A stretch of 64,000 nucleotides of DNA from CAWJFJ01 sp963800065 (GCA_963800065.1 CAWCZO010000003.1:496001-560000); one strand, 5' to 3'; shown: positions 25,278 to 33,712, counted from the stretch's first letter. Translations and numbers: made by a program. The notes: generated from the letters alone by a model not told the origin.

Positions 25278-26900
25278 GTGACGCCCAGGAGCAGGGTGCG
25301 GAATCCGCCGCCGTCGCTCGACGCCATCGTGGAGGTCCTGCGGGCCAGCCCCGCCTACGACCTGACGCCGACGCCCGGCCACCCACACGACCTGCTCGAG
25401 CACAGCCTCCAGACAGCGGAGGTCCTGCGCCGGTCGCACCCCGGCGACCCGGGACTGCAGTTGGCGGGACTCGTCCACGACATCGGCCACATGCTGCCCC
25501 CCTATCGGGACGAGGTCCACGCCGACGTGGGAGCCGTCTTCGTGCGTCCTGTCCTGGGCGAGAGGATCGCCGAGCTCGTCGGCCTGCATGTGCCGGCCAA
25601 GCGGTATCTGGTGACGACCGATCCCCGGTACCGACAGGGGCTCGACGAGGGGAGCGTCCGAAGTCTCGAACACCAGGGCGGGGCGATGTCCCCGGACGAG
25701 GTTCGGGCCTTCGAGGGCGAGCCGCTCAGCGCCGATGCGATCGTCCTGCGCCGGGCGGACGAGGCGGGCAAGGTGCCCGGTCTGGCGGTGCCCGGCCTCG
25801 ACTCGTGGCTCGGCGCGCTCGGGATCGCACAATCGCCGCCGATAGACGGCGCGGGGACATCGACGGACGGCGGATGGGCCAGAGTTGTGGCAATGGCTCA
25901 CGGTCGGCCCGGTAGACGTCACCGCTTCATCAGGGGCCTCGCCCCACGCCGCCGAAGCATCTTCGGCGCCATCCCCGCCGTGCTCGTCGTCTGCCTGACG
26001 GGCACGGCATCGGCCGTCGCCGTGGCTCGCACCGTCAGCGCACCCCGACGCGGGCCACCCCACGCCCTCCACGCGGCGAAGGGCCCGGAACGGTCCCCGG
26101 CCACCACAACCTCGTCCACCACCGCCGCCTCCACGACGTCCACCTCCGTCACGACGACGATCGCCACCCCGTCGACCACCGCCGCCACGACGGAGCCGCC
26201 ACGGACGACCACGACGGGACTCCCCGTGGCGACCCCGACGACGGCTCCCCCGGCGCCGGCCCCGACGACGTGCGCATCGGCCCTTCCCGCCCATCTCGCC
26301 ACCACGGCCGGCGCCCACCAGGTCGTCACCGTGGACGCTCCCGACTACGGCATGACGTCCGCCACGTTCACGACCTGGCAGCTCTCCGGCTCCTGTTGGA
26401 CGGTGGCGGGCGGTCCGTGGACGGCGCGCCTGGGCTACACCGGGGTGAGCGTCCACAAACACGAGGGGGATGGATCGACGCCGGCCGGGATCTTCGGCTT
26501 CCAGGCGACGATGTACGGGAACGCCCCCAATCCCGGTGTGCATTACCCGTACCGCCAGCTCGCCTGCGGTGACTGGTGGGACGAGGACTCGTCGTCGCCC
26601 ACGTACAACACCTTCCAAGAGGTCCCGTGCGCAGACACTGATCCGTCCTTCGCCAACGGCTCGTCCGAAGCCCTGTGGACCGAAACGGTGGCCTACCCGT
26701 CCTTCGCCGTCATCAACTACAACCCCGGTCGGGTCCCTGGTCTGGGCTCGGCCATCTTCCTCCATGCCGACGTCGGAGGTCCGACCGATGGATGTGTGAG
26801 CCTGCCCCCCGGCGAGCTGGACGCCGTTCTCGATTGGCTGCAACCGGACGAGAACCCGGTCATCGTGATCGGCACGAACAGCACCATGACCTCGTACTGA
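25278..26900 (+). CDS. PhnZ-like HD domain joined in frame to an L,D-transpeptidase-like domain
   Basis: One uninterrupted 540-codon frame from GTG 25278 encodes two unrelated parts. Residues 35-180 match the HD-domain mixed-valence di-iron oxygenase family (PhnZ type): His42 in EHSLQTA, His67-Asp68 in LVHDIGH, His81, His104 in GLHVPAKRYLV and Asp161 in RRADEAGKVPG give a full metal-ligand set. A membrane segment follows at about 228-250 after an Arg-rich stretch, then a Thr/Ser/Pro linker (275-330) and a C-terminal domain with IFLHADVG and DGCVSLP (His496, Cys506), the L,D-transpeptidase active-site pattern. It may be a true fusion with the HD part inside and the transpeptidase outside. It could also be two genes, the second from ATG 25893, whose separating stop was lost to an indel or mutation. 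Confidence 0.72.
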   Translation: MTPRSRVRNPPPSLDAIVEVLRASPAYDLTPTPGHPHDLLEHSLQTAEVLRRSHPGDPGLQLAGLVHDIGHMLPPYRDEVHADVGAVFVRPVLGERIAELVGLHVPAKRYLVTTDPRYRQGLDEGSVRSLEHQGGAMSPDEVRAFEGEPLSADAIVLRRADEAGKVPGLAVPGLDSWLGALGIAQSPPIDGAGTSTDGGWARVVAMAHGRPGRRHRFIRGLAPRRRSIFGAIPAVLVVCLTGTASAVAVARTVSAPRRGPPHALHAAKGPERSPATTTSSTTAASTTSTSVTTTIATPSTTAATTEPPRTTTTGLPVATPTTAPPAPAPTTCASALPAHLATTAGAHQVVTVDAPDYGMTSATFTTWQLSGSCWTVAGGPWTARLGYTGVSVHKHEGDGSTPAGIFGFQATMYGNAPNPGVHYPYRQLACGDWWDEDSSSPTYNTFQEVPCADTDPSFANGSSEALWTETVAYPSFAVINYNPGRVPGLGSAIFLHADVGGPTDGCVSLPPGELDAVLDWLQPDENPVIVIGTNSTMTSY

Positions 26901-26917
26901 TCATTACGCCGCCGCCC

Positions 26918-26941
26918 ATCCATCGGCGTCCACCGATGGAT
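26918..26941. terminator. Hairpin between convergent genes
   Basis: ATCCATCGG (26918-26926) and CCGATGGAT (26933-26941) form a perfect 9-bp stem with a 6-base loop. It sits in the 41-bp gap between the transpeptidase and VOC genes. It lacks a long T tract, but its position fits a shared terminator. Confidence 0.55.
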
Positions 26942-27313
26942 CTATTCGGGCCCGTGGCTGATGGCCTCGACGTTGTTGCCGTCGGGATCCCGGAGGAATG
27001 CACCGTAGTAGTTGGGGTGGTACTCGGGCCACAGCCGGGGGCGGTGCAGGATCTCGGCGCCGCTGGTCACGCCGGCGTCGAAGAACGCCCGGACCTCGGC
27101 CCGGTCGGCGGCCGTGAATGCGATATGCGACTCACGGAAGCCGTCGCCGGTGCAGCGGGGTGCGATCCAGAAATCCGGCTTCGGAGCGACCCCGAAACCG
27201 ATGACGTCTCCGAGGTCCATGACCCGTTCTCCGCCCAGCGCAGCGAGGACGGCGTCATAGAAGGCGGCGCTGGCCGCCACGTCAGCGCATTGGATGGAAA
27301 GATGATCGAGCAT
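26942..27313 (-). CDS. VOC-family protein (glyoxalase/dioxygenase fold)
   Basis: The 123-residue product is a single vicinal-oxygen-chelate fold unit. MLDHLSIQCADVAASAAFYD is the standard opening with the first metal histidine, SHIAFTAADRAEVRAF begins the second half, and FLRDPDGNNVEAISH holds the final glutamate. The family includes glyoxalases, extradiol dioxygenases and antibiotic-binding proteins; this short form is usually uncharacterised. Its start codon overlaps that of the divergent gene at 27312 (CATG). Confidence 0.82.
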   Translation of the reverse strand: MLDHLSIQCADVAASAAFYDAVLAALGGERVMDLGDVIGFGVAPKPDFWIAPRCTGDGFRESHIAFTAADRAEVRAFFDAGVTSGAEILHRPRLWPEYHPNYYGAFLRDPDGNNVEAISHGPE

Positions 27314-28211
27314 GGGTTCACCCTATTCGTCGCCGGTTCCGGGGCGCGTCCTGGCCGGCGCTCTGGAGCCCGTGGCCGGGCAGGTGTATTTCTCGCCGGA
27401 ATGCCACGCCGGCTACGAGGCCCTCGGCTTCGGTCCCAGCCCGGGCCGGATGGGACCTGTCGCCCTGCCCGACGGGTCGGCGTATTTCTGTAGCCGGGGC
27501 TCGGTCCTGGGGCAGGTTCCCGGTGAGGTGGTGGCCGCCGCCTTCGGTGTGTTCAAGCCGGCCGTCGTCGTCGCCGGTGTCGCCAGCGGTTGGACGCTCA
27601 CCGACGCGGCCACGATCTGCGAGGCCCGCACCCAGGGAGCCATCGGCCAGCTTCGTCGCATCCTGGGCGAGCGGCCTCCGGGGCTGGCCCGGGCCACCGA
27701 GCTGCTCAGGCGAGCCGGCGACGGCCTTCGCCCGGAGGGCCGTGCCCTCTACGCCGGCCTGCTGTCCCTGGGCTTCCCCGCCGATCCGATCGGCGGCATG
27801 TGGCGCCTCGGCGACCGACTGCGCGAGTACAGGGGGGACTCACATCTGGCTGCATGGATCAGCGCCGGCTTCGACGCCACCGAGATCGGCCTGCTCACGG
27901 AGCTCTACTGGGGTCTTCCCCTACGGACCTACGTCCGGTCGAGGGCATGGAGCGACCACGACCTCGACGCCGCCGAGGAGCGCCTGATGACGCGGGGCCT
28001 TATCGCCGACGGCGCCTTCACGGACAAGGGTCGCGCCGCACGCGAAGCGATCGAGGGCGCCACCGACCGGGCCTGCCAGACGATCGTCACGAACCTGGGC
28101 GACGATCTCGACGAACTCGTCGAGATCCTTGGATCGTGGTCTGATGCGATCCGAGCGGCCGGCGGATACCCGGGACGGGGACCGCATGACCTGGCCGGTC
28201 TCGGTCGCTGA
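27312..28211 (+). CDS. SCO6745-family protein
   Basis: The 299-residue product matches the actinobacterial SCO6745 family of unknown role. Marks are LEPVAGQVYFSPECHAGYEALGF near the start, YFCSRGSVLGQVPGEVVAAAFGVF, and a winged-helix-like C-terminal half (LLTELYWGLPLRTY, RAWSDHDLDAAEERLMTRGLI, FTDKGRAAREAIE). The latter resembles MarR-type DNA- or protein-binding helices. The conserved Cys and His suggest a cofactor or metal site. It may be a regulator, but no experiment-based function is known to me. It starts at ATG 27312, overlapping the divergent VOC gene's start. Confidence 0.75.
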   Translation: MGSPYSSPVPGRVLAGALEPVAGQVYFSPECHAGYEALGFGPSPGRMGPVALPDGSAYFCSRGSVLGQVPGEVVAAAFGVFKPAVVVAGVASGWTLTDAATICEARTQGAIGQLRRILGERPPGLARATELLRRAGDGLRPEGRALYAGLLSLGFPADPIGGMWRLGDRLREYRGDSHLAAWISAGFDATEIGLLTELYWGLPLRTYVRSRAWSDHDLDAAEERLMTRGLIADGAFTDKGRAAREAIEGATDRACQTIVTNLGDDLDELVEILGSWSDAIRAAGGYPGRGPHDLAGLGR

Positions 28212-28273
28212 CCCATCGGCCGAGCGATCGGGACGGGGCTCCCGGGGGATCAGGGCCGGTGGTGGCCTCGGCG

Positions 28274-28930
28274 TCAGCTCTCGTGGCCGAGCCGCTCCAC
28301 GAGAGCCTTGTCGAGCACGGCGAGATTTCCCCGTGAGGCGCGCACGGCGCCGGCCTTCTCGGCCTGCCGGATGACGCGGTTGACGGTGGGTCGAGTGGTG
28401 CCGGCGAGACTGGCCAGATCTTCCTGGGTGAGCGGTATGGCGCCGTCCGGTCCGAATGTCTCGGCCAGCTCGGAGATCCTGCGTAGGACGCGATCGGGGG
28501 CCGGGACGTAGAGAGCCTCGACCAACCGCGCCGAGACGCGCTGCAGACGGTCGTTGAACAGGGTGGCCAGGAAGCGGTCGACCGACGGGTGGTGACGTCG
28601 TAGCTCGTCGAAGATCTCACGGCTGAGATAGAGGGTTTCCACCGGGGTGAGACTGACCGCCGACGTCGACCGGCGACCGTGGTCCTCGACGAGGGACTGC
28701 TCGCCCAGAGGCTCGCGGGGACCGACGACGGCGACGGTCGACACATCGCCCAGGGGGGTCGTCAGCCGAACGGCCACCCAGCCGGACTGGATGAGGTGCA
28801 TCCCGTCGCTCGGGTCACCCTCGTGAAAGAGGACCTGCCGACGGGCGAAACGGCGTCGTTGCGTTCGACGCAGGACGTCACGCCGGACCTCCTCATCGAG
28901 ACCATCGAGCAGCCGTGATTCCAAGGACAA
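28274..28930 (-). CDS. Crp/Fnr-family transcription regulator
   Basis: The 218-residue product has an N-terminal cyclic-nucleotide-binding beta-barrel (RRQVLFHEGDPSDGMHLIQSG, then GPREPLGEQSLVE) and a C-terminal winged helix (LTQEDLASLAGTTRPTVNRVIRQAEKAG). The phosphate-binding cassette position reads EQSLVEDHGRRSTSA, close to but not identical with the cAMP-type R-S-A box, so ligand is uncertain. It lacks the N-terminal cysteine cluster of Fnr. The next gene upstream on the same strand is tRNA-Lys. Possible targets include the stress genes that follow, which is speculation. Confidence 0.85.
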   Translation of the reverse strand: MSLESRLLDGLDEEVRRDVLRRTQRRRFARRQVLFHEGDPSDGMHLIQSGWVAVRLTTPLGDVSTVAVVGPREPLGEQSLVEDHGRRSTSAVSLTPVETLYLSREIFDELRRHHPSVDRFLATLFNDRLQRVSARLVEALYVPAPDRVLRRISELAETFGPDGAIPLTQEDLASLAGTTRPTVNRVIRQAEKAGAVRASRGNLAVLDKALVERLGHES

Positions 28931-28959
28931 AGGCTCTCACTTTCGGGTATCTGACCTTG

Positions 28960-29032
28960 TGGGCCGCCCGGGGCTCGAACCCGGCACCTTGGGATTAAAA
29001 GTCCCCTGCTCTACCCGATGAGCTAGCGGCCC
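28960..29032 (-). tRNA. tRNA-Lys (anticodon TTT)
   Basis: The 73-nt sequence folds into a complete cloverleaf on the - strand. The acceptor arm is GGGCCGC pairing with GCGGCCC, the T arm contains GGGTTCGAGCCC, and the anticodon loop CTTTTAA sits between GGGGA and TCCCA (one mismatch at the base of that stem). The anticodon TTT is at 28997-28999. The CCA end is not encoded. Confidence 0.95.
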
Positions 29033-29219
29033 TACTGGGAGTCAACGGACAACAGTACCGGTTGACCGGCCCTCGCCGAGGTGGAGCCCGAGCCGGAAGT
29101 GGCCGACGTCGACGCCGGAGTGCTGTCCGGCGGGGTGCGCGGTTGCCGCCTTTTTCCGTAGGCTTCGTGGGCCGGATCTGTTGGACGTTGGAGGTGGGTG
29201 GTGCTCCGTTGGGAGAGCG

Positions 29220-29636
29220 GTGAGGGACTGCGCCGTGAGGCGCGGCGGGAGTGAGATGTGGTTCAAAGCCACGTCTTCGAGCACACAGGGTCGGTTCTCG
29301 TTGATGGAGAGGACGTTGCCGCCTGGTGGGCGGATGCCTCCCGCTCACCGGCACATCGGGAACGAGGAAGCCTATTTCGTCCTCGACGGGACCGTGGAGT
29401 TCCACGTCGCCGACGAGGTATTCCAGGGGACGAACGGAACATTCGTCCTGGTTTCGGCCGGCGAGACGCACACCTTCGGGAACAGCGGCGACAAGGCGGC
29501 TCGACTCCTCGTCCTGCATGCGCCGGCGCTGGACGGCTATTTCGAAGATCTGGAACGGCTGTGGTCCTCGCCGACGTCGCCGGACCGCCAGGCCGAGCTG
29601 GCCCTCATGCGGCGTCACGGCATGGAGCCTGCCTGA
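29220..29636 (+). CDS. Cupin-domain protein
   Basis: From GTG 29220 (ribosome site GGGAGAG) the product is 138 residues with one cupin beta-barrel. The first motif reads GGRMPPAHRHIGNEEAYFVLDGTVEF, with two His and one Glu as metal ligands. The second reads ETHTFGNSGDKAARLLVLHAP. Single-cupin proteins of this form include quercetin-dioxygenase-like enzymes and sugar-binding regulators; which one cannot be told. It ends 13 bp before the end of the convergent encapsulin gene. Confidence 0.75.
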   Translation: MRDCAVRRGGSEMWFKATSSSTQGRFSLMERTLPPGGRMPPAHRHIGNEEAYFVLDGTVEFHVADEVFQGTNGTFVLVSAGETHTFGNSGDKAARLLVLHAPALDGYFEDLERLWSSPTSPDRQAELALMRRHGMEPA

Positions 29637-29648
29637 GTCGTGCCAGGG

Positions 29649-30464
29649 TCAGGTTCTGACCAGCCGTACGGGGACCGCCGCATCGGGTTCGACCACGCGG
29701 AAGCTGATGCTCTCCTCGAAGTACAGCCGCACGCTGTCGGCGTCGTGTTCGAGATATCCGATGGAGAGATCCTGGCCGCAGTCGAGGACGAAGTCACCGC
29801 CACGCAGGCTGAGGACCACCCCACCTTCAACTCCGGGAGACCAGATCACCGGTCCCCCGAGTATCTGGCGGAGATGGTCCAGAAGCAGCAATCCGCCGTG
29901 TTCGGTGGTCTCGATGATTCCCGTGTATCCGGCCGGTCCGATGGCCAGGCCGTATGGGCCGTCGATCCCCGATTGCCGCAGCACGTCGACCGCCTTGGCT
30001 ACCACGGTGGGTGAGCGTTCGAATTCGCCGTTGAAGTCGATGACCTTGTGGGACGACGCCTCGACGATCCCCTTGATGCCGGCCCCGTTGTAGCCGTGGA
30101 AGACCGAGACGTTCTCTCCGAGGGCGATACGCCGGGCCGCCCGGTCCAGGTCGGCCAGGTCGACGTCCGCCGCTCCCCGATCAACGTCATTGATCTCGGC
30201 CCGCGACACCGTGAACTCGGTGCGCAGTTCCACCAGGGGGAGAACTCGGCGCTGACGGGCGGTCACGCCCTCGCTGGGCGTCTTCGAGATCTTGGCCACG
30301 CGGCCGAGGTTGGTGGCGGAGTGTGACCATCCATTGGGCCCGATGAAGTCGACGAGCTTGCGGGCGGCCAGGTACGTGGTGAGGCGAGACTTGGCCTCCT
30401 CGTCGATCACCTGCCAGCCGGAGCTGGAGATGGGGGCATTCTCGCGCAGTAGGTGGTCCATCAA
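29649..30464 (-). CDS. Encapsulin shell protein, family 1
   Basis: The 271-residue product is a family 1 encapsulin (linocin M18-like), the HK97-fold protein that self-assembles into a nanocompartment. The N-terminus LLRENAPISSSGWQVIDEEA is the helix that binds cargo peptides inside the shell. ARKLVDFIGPNGWSHSATNLG, LPLVELRTEFTVSRAEIND, SVFHGYNGAGIKGI and GGPVIWSPGVEGGVVLSLRGGDF are all diagnostic, and the length is normal. The stop/start overlap of 4 bp with the upstream ferritin-like cargo gene shows co-expression of shell and cargo. The compartment should store iron safely and so protect against oxidative stress. Confidence 0.95.
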   Translation of the reverse strand: MMDHLLRENAPISSSGWQVIDEEAKSRLTTYLAARKLVDFIGPNGWSHSATNLGRVAKISKTPSEGVTARQRRVLPLVELRTEFTVSRAEINDVDRGAADVDLADLDRAARRIALGENVSVFHGYNGAGIKGIVEASSHKVIDFNGEFERSPTVVAKAVDVLRQSGIDGPYGLAIGPAGYTGIIETTEHGGLLLLDHLRQILGGPVIWSPGVEGGVVLSLRGGDFVLDCGQDLSIGYLEHDADSVRLYFEESISFRVVEPDAAVPVRLVRT

Positions 30465-30835
30465 TCGACTCCCTTGAGGCTTCCGATACCGAGCGATCCG
30501 GGACCCACGTCAGAAGCCTCGGTGCTTCCCGCCCCGTCGTTCTCGGCCTCGATCTCGGTGACGGGCTCGGTGGTGAACAGATAGGTGCGCATGTGTCTGT
30601 CGAGCACCGGGTCGTTTCGCCGGAGCCACTCGAGGGTCATGGCGGCATGCTCCTTTTCCTCATCCCGGTTGTGGGCCAGGACGGCGGCCAACTCCCCGTC
30701 GCCGGTGGCGTCGACGCGTTGGTCGTACCAGTCCACGGCCTCGAACTCCTCCCTGATGGAGACGATCGCCCGGTGCCGGTCGACCGTCGCTTCCCGGACG
30801 AGTTCCTGGGGCTCGTGAAGGCCTTCGCTGGCCAT
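30461..30835 (-). CDS. Encapsulated ferritin-like protein (cargo)
   Basis: The 124-residue product is an EncFtn-type ferritin. Helix 1 has TVDRHRAIVSIREEFEAVDWYDQRV and helix 2 has HNRDEEKEHAAMTLEWLRR, giving the E-x-x-W/Y and E-x-x-H iron ligands of the dimer-interface ferroxidase centre. The C-terminus ends GSLGIGSLKGVD (residues 113-124), the standard targeting peptide that docks in the encapsulin shell. The spacer between is acidic and flexible. It oxidises Fe(II) for storage in the shell encoded directly downstream. A promoter should lie in the 171 bp between 30836 and 31006. Confidence 0.95.
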   Translation of the reverse strand: MASEGLHEPQELVREATVDRHRAIVSIREEFEAVDWYDQRVDATGDGELAAVLAHNRDEEKEHAAMTLEWLRRNDPVLDRHMRTYLFTTEPVTEIEAENDGAGSTEASDVGPGSLGIGSLKGVD

Positions 30836-31006
30836 GACCGTCTTCTCCTCGGGATTCTCAGGCGTGCGGGCGGGACATGAGTACCTGCGGCGAGGTTATC
30901 GGACCGGGCGGTCAGATGATCCTGGCCGGCGGCCGAGCCCGCCGCCATCCCCACGACCACCAGCGGTCGGTGACATCGTGCGCGGCCGTGGCCGGCGACG
31001 CCGGCC

Positions 31007-32047
31007 TCAGTGACGCGGTGGAGGGATGACGATGGCTGCCGGGCGGCCCCCCACGTCGATCGAGGGCCGTGTCACTCGGGTGGAGAGATCGACGGGGGTG
31101 ACGGTGGCGTCCTGACCGGCCACCCACGCCGTGGATCCGTCACCGCTGACGGCCACCGCTTCGGCGAGGTGGCCCACGATGACCGGCGCCCCGACGGTGA
31201 ACGAGCTCAGGTTGATGGGAACGAGATCCACTCCGGTGGTCACCCAGGCCGTCGGGGAGCCGCCGGGTCCGCCGGCGGTGACGGCCAGGGAGGTCGGCCC
31301 CGGACCCACCCGGATCGGCGCCGCGGCACGCATGGTGGCCAGATCGATGGGCGTCACCGTACCGCTGCCGAAATCGGCCACCAGTGCCGTCCTACCGTCA
31401 GGGCTGATCGCCACGGCATCCGGTTCCGTTCCCACCGCGATCGGCGCGCCGGCCGTCATCGTGTCGAGATCGACGGGCGTGATCGTGTCCCCCTCGAGAT
31501 CGGCCACCAGGGCGGATCGCCCCCGCGGCCCACCGATGGCCACGGCATCGGGCCGGGCTCCCACGGGGACGGGACGACCGGCCCGTAGGGTCGTCATGTC
31601 GACCGGCGTGACCGTGTCGTCGTCGACGTTGGCGACGAGCGCCACGCTGCCGTCGGGGCTCACGGCCACCGCATCTGGTTCGACACCGGTCGGGACGTGG
31701 GCCAGCACCTTGTCGGTGGCCGTGTCGAGAACGGCGAGATTGTCGTCTCCCTGGTCGGTGACGACCAGAAGACGCCCGTCGGGCGTGGCGGCTGCGGCCG
31801 ACGGCAGAGAACCGGTGGTGACCGAGGCGGCGACGCGTCCGGTGCTGAGGTCGAGGGCCGTGATCGTCGTGCCGGGCTGGTCGTCGTAGCCGAAGTTGCA
31901 GACGTAGGCCTCGGCGCCCCTGGAGGCACTTCCGGCCAGGTCGGAGGCCGCTCCCGTCGTGGTCTTGCCACACCCCGTGACCACGGAAATGAGCCCCATA
32001 GTGGTCACAACTTTCACAATTAGTGGCAATTTTCCCCTCTGAAGCAT
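31007..32047 (-). CDS. Lipoprotein with YVTN-type beta-propeller repeats
   Basis: From ATG 32047 the product is 346 residues with a lipoprotein signal (MLQRGKLP, then LISVVTGC lipobox). The mature part is a seven- or eight-bladed propeller whose blades of about 43 residues repeat PDAVAVSPDG-A-VAN-DDTVTPVDL-T-AG-PI-VG. Similar YVTN/YncE proteins are surface or periplasmic and may bind DNA or glycans; none of their roles is certain. A longer start at GTG 32080 would leave only 3 bp to the divergent gene at 32084. ATG 32047 gives the better signal peptide and 36 bp of shared upstream DNA. Confidence 0.75.
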   Translation of the reverse strand: MLQRGKLPLIVKVVTTMGLISVVTGCGKTTTGAASDLAGSASRGAEAYVCNFGYDDQPGTTITALDLSTGRVAASVTTGSLPSAAAATPDGRLLVVTDQGDDNLAVLDTATDKVLAHVPTGVEPDAVAVSPDGSVALVANVDDDTVTPVDMTTLRAGRPVPVGARPDAVAIGGPRGRSALVADLEGDTITPVDLDTMTAGAPIAVGTEPDAVAISPDGRTALVADFGSGTVTPIDLATMRAAAPIRVGPGPTSLAVTAGGPGGSPTAWVTTGVDLVPINLSSFTVGAPVIVGHLAEAVAVSGDGSTAWVAGQDATVTPVDLSTRVTRPSIDVGGRPAAIVIPPPRH

Positions 32048-32083
32048 CAATAAACGCTCTACGTGGTCCGATAGCTTCACTTA

Positions 32084-33712
32084 GTGAATACGCTCAATAT
32101 CTTCAGAAGGAAGGGATCGGATACAGGAGCACTGCGCTTCGCATGTTCGCTCCCCCGATTCCCCCTGTCCCTCGCCATCGCCATCGCCGGGCTGACCGTA
32201 CTGCCCTTGGTCCTGGTGGTGGCGCCACCGGCCTCCCAGGCGTCGGCGGCCCCGGCGGCCTCACGGTCGGTGCCGCCCGTCCCGGTGACGAAGGCGTCCC
32301 CGCACCAGGGCATCCTGCCACCGGGCAATCCGGCGGCCAACATCGCCCCTTCCCCGAACTTCCTGAGCGATTGCTCGGGCCAGCGCTACGACGACTCGTC
32401 AGGGTGTGTCACCACTGTCTTGCAGGCGATCGCCAACGGCCGGGAACAAGAAGGCCTTCCCGGGATGGTCCTCCCCACGGACTGGACCCAGCTCTCGCCT
32501 CAGCAGCAGTTGTTCGTCGCCACCAACCTGGAGCGCACCGTGCGCGGGCTGCCGCCGCTCACCGCCATGGCCAGCGCTCTCGACGCCTCCACCCTCCTGG
32601 GCGCCGAGGAGAGCAACGACCCCTCGCCTCCGGCTGGCTTCCCGTGGACGCAATGGGGAAGCAACTGGGCCGGGGCCGTGGGCAATCCCCTCGAGGCGAT
32701 GTACTTCTGGATGTACGACGACGGTCTCGGTTCCTCCAACGTGGACTGCCAGCAGGCCGGCGCCCCCGGCTGCTGGGGGCACCGCGACAACGTGCTGCTC
32801 AACCTCAGCTGCCAGCCCTGTGAGATGGGAACAGCGTTCGACGCCACCGGTTACCAGGGCTATCCGGGTTGGGCCGAACTGCTCGTGGACACGTCGGGTA
32901 GCCCCGCCGTCGACTTCACCTGGAGCCAGGTCACTCCCTACCTGCCCGGCAACGCCGGCGGTGCCGGGCTCTCGGCGCCGGCGGTCGGGATCGCCTCCAC
33001 CCCCGACGGGGGTGGCTACTGGCTCGCTTCCGCCAACGGAGGAGTGTTCACCTTCGGCGATGCCACCTTCTATGACTCCCTGGCCGGTGTCCGACTGTCG
33101 GCGCCGATCGTCGGGATCGCTTCCACCCCCGACGGCCACGGGTACTGGTTGGTCGCCTCCGACGGCGGCATCTTCGCCTTCGGCGACGCCGGGTACTACG
33201 GCTCGATGGGCGGTCACCCTCTGGCCCGACCGGTGGTGGGGATCGCCTCCACCCCCGACGGTCGCGGCTATTGGGAGGTGGCCTCCGACGGGGGCATCTT
33301 CGCCTTCGGCGACGCTCACTTCTACGGCTCCATGGGGGGTCACCCCCTCGACAAGCCGGTGGTGGGGATCGCCGCCGCCCCCGGCGGTCGCGGCTACTGG
33401 GAGGTGGCCTCCGACGGCGGCATCTTCGCCTTCGGCGACGCCCCGTACCGGGGGTCGACCGGGGGAATCAAGCTCTTCCGGCCCGTCGTGGCCATGTCGG
33501 CCACCGCTGACGGCAACGGCTACTGGTTGGTGGCCTCCGACGGCGGCATCTTCGCCTTCGGCGACGCCACCTACCGCGGCTCGACGGGGGGGACCGCGCT
33601 GACCTCGCCGGTCGTCGCCATGACGGCACCCTCTCAGGTCGGCTACTGGCTGGCGGCGGGCGACGGCGGTGTGTTCAGCTTCGGTGTGCCGTTCCACGGC
33701 TCGATTGGTTGA
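32084..33712 (+). CDS. Secreted CAP-like protein with six GYW-FAFGDA repeats
   Basis: The 542-residue product has a signal peptide (up to about residue 55, ending ASQASA) and a middle domain (100-290) that looks CAP/SCP-like: ATNLERTVRGLPPL, then WGSNWAGAVGN and AMYFWMYDDG, and GCWGHRDNVL, which in this group replaces the classic metal-site histidines. Six 42-residue repeats follow, with the consensus PVVGIASTPDGRGYW-VASDGGIFAFGDA-YGS-GG-PL. Repeat arrays of this sort are frequent in Acidimicrobiia surface proteins and probably form a beta-propeller. The domain pair suggests a surface-attached protein that binds wall or polysaccharide. GTG 32084 is the only early start that keeps the signal peptide. 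Confidence 0.82.
   Translation: MNTLNIFRRKGSDTGALRFACSLPRFPLSLAIAIAGLTVLPLVLVVAPPASQASAAPAASRSVPPVPVTKASPHQGILPPGNPAANIAPSPNFLSDCSGQRYDDSSGCVTTVLQAIANGREQEGLPGMVLPTDWTQLSPQQQLFVATNLERTVRGLPPLTAMASALDASTLLGAEESNDPSPPAGFPWTQWGSNWAGAVGNPLEAMYFWMYDDGLGSSNVDCQQAGAPGCWGHRDNVLLNLSCQPCEMGTAFDATGYQGYPGWAELLVDTSGSPAVDFTWSQVTPYLPGNAGGAGLSAPAVGIASTPDGGGYWLASANGGVFTFGDATFYDSLAGVRLSAPIVGIASTPDGHGYWLVASDGGIFAFGDAGYYGSMGGHPLARPVVGIASTPDGRGYWEVASDGGIFAFGDAHFYGSMGGHPLDKPVVGIAAAPGGRGYWEVASDGGIFAFGDAPYRGSTGGIKLFRPVVAMSATADGNGYWLVASDGGIFAFGDATYRGSTGGTALTSPVVAMTAPSQVGYWLAAGDGGVFSFGVPFHGSIG
32969..33709 (+). repeat. Six in-frame 126-bp coding repeats
   Basis: Units of 126 bp begin at 32969, 33095, 33221, 33347, 33473 and 33599 (the last is shorter). 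Units 2 to 4 are the most alike, with near-identical DNA across the part encoding ASDGGIFAFGDA, which suggests recent duplication or gene conversion within the array. Confidence 0.85.

Noticed and set aside
25278..26900. Phosphonate-degradation cluster
   Set aside because: Only the PhnZ-like domain is present; no PhnY, transporter or C-P lyase gene adjoins it.
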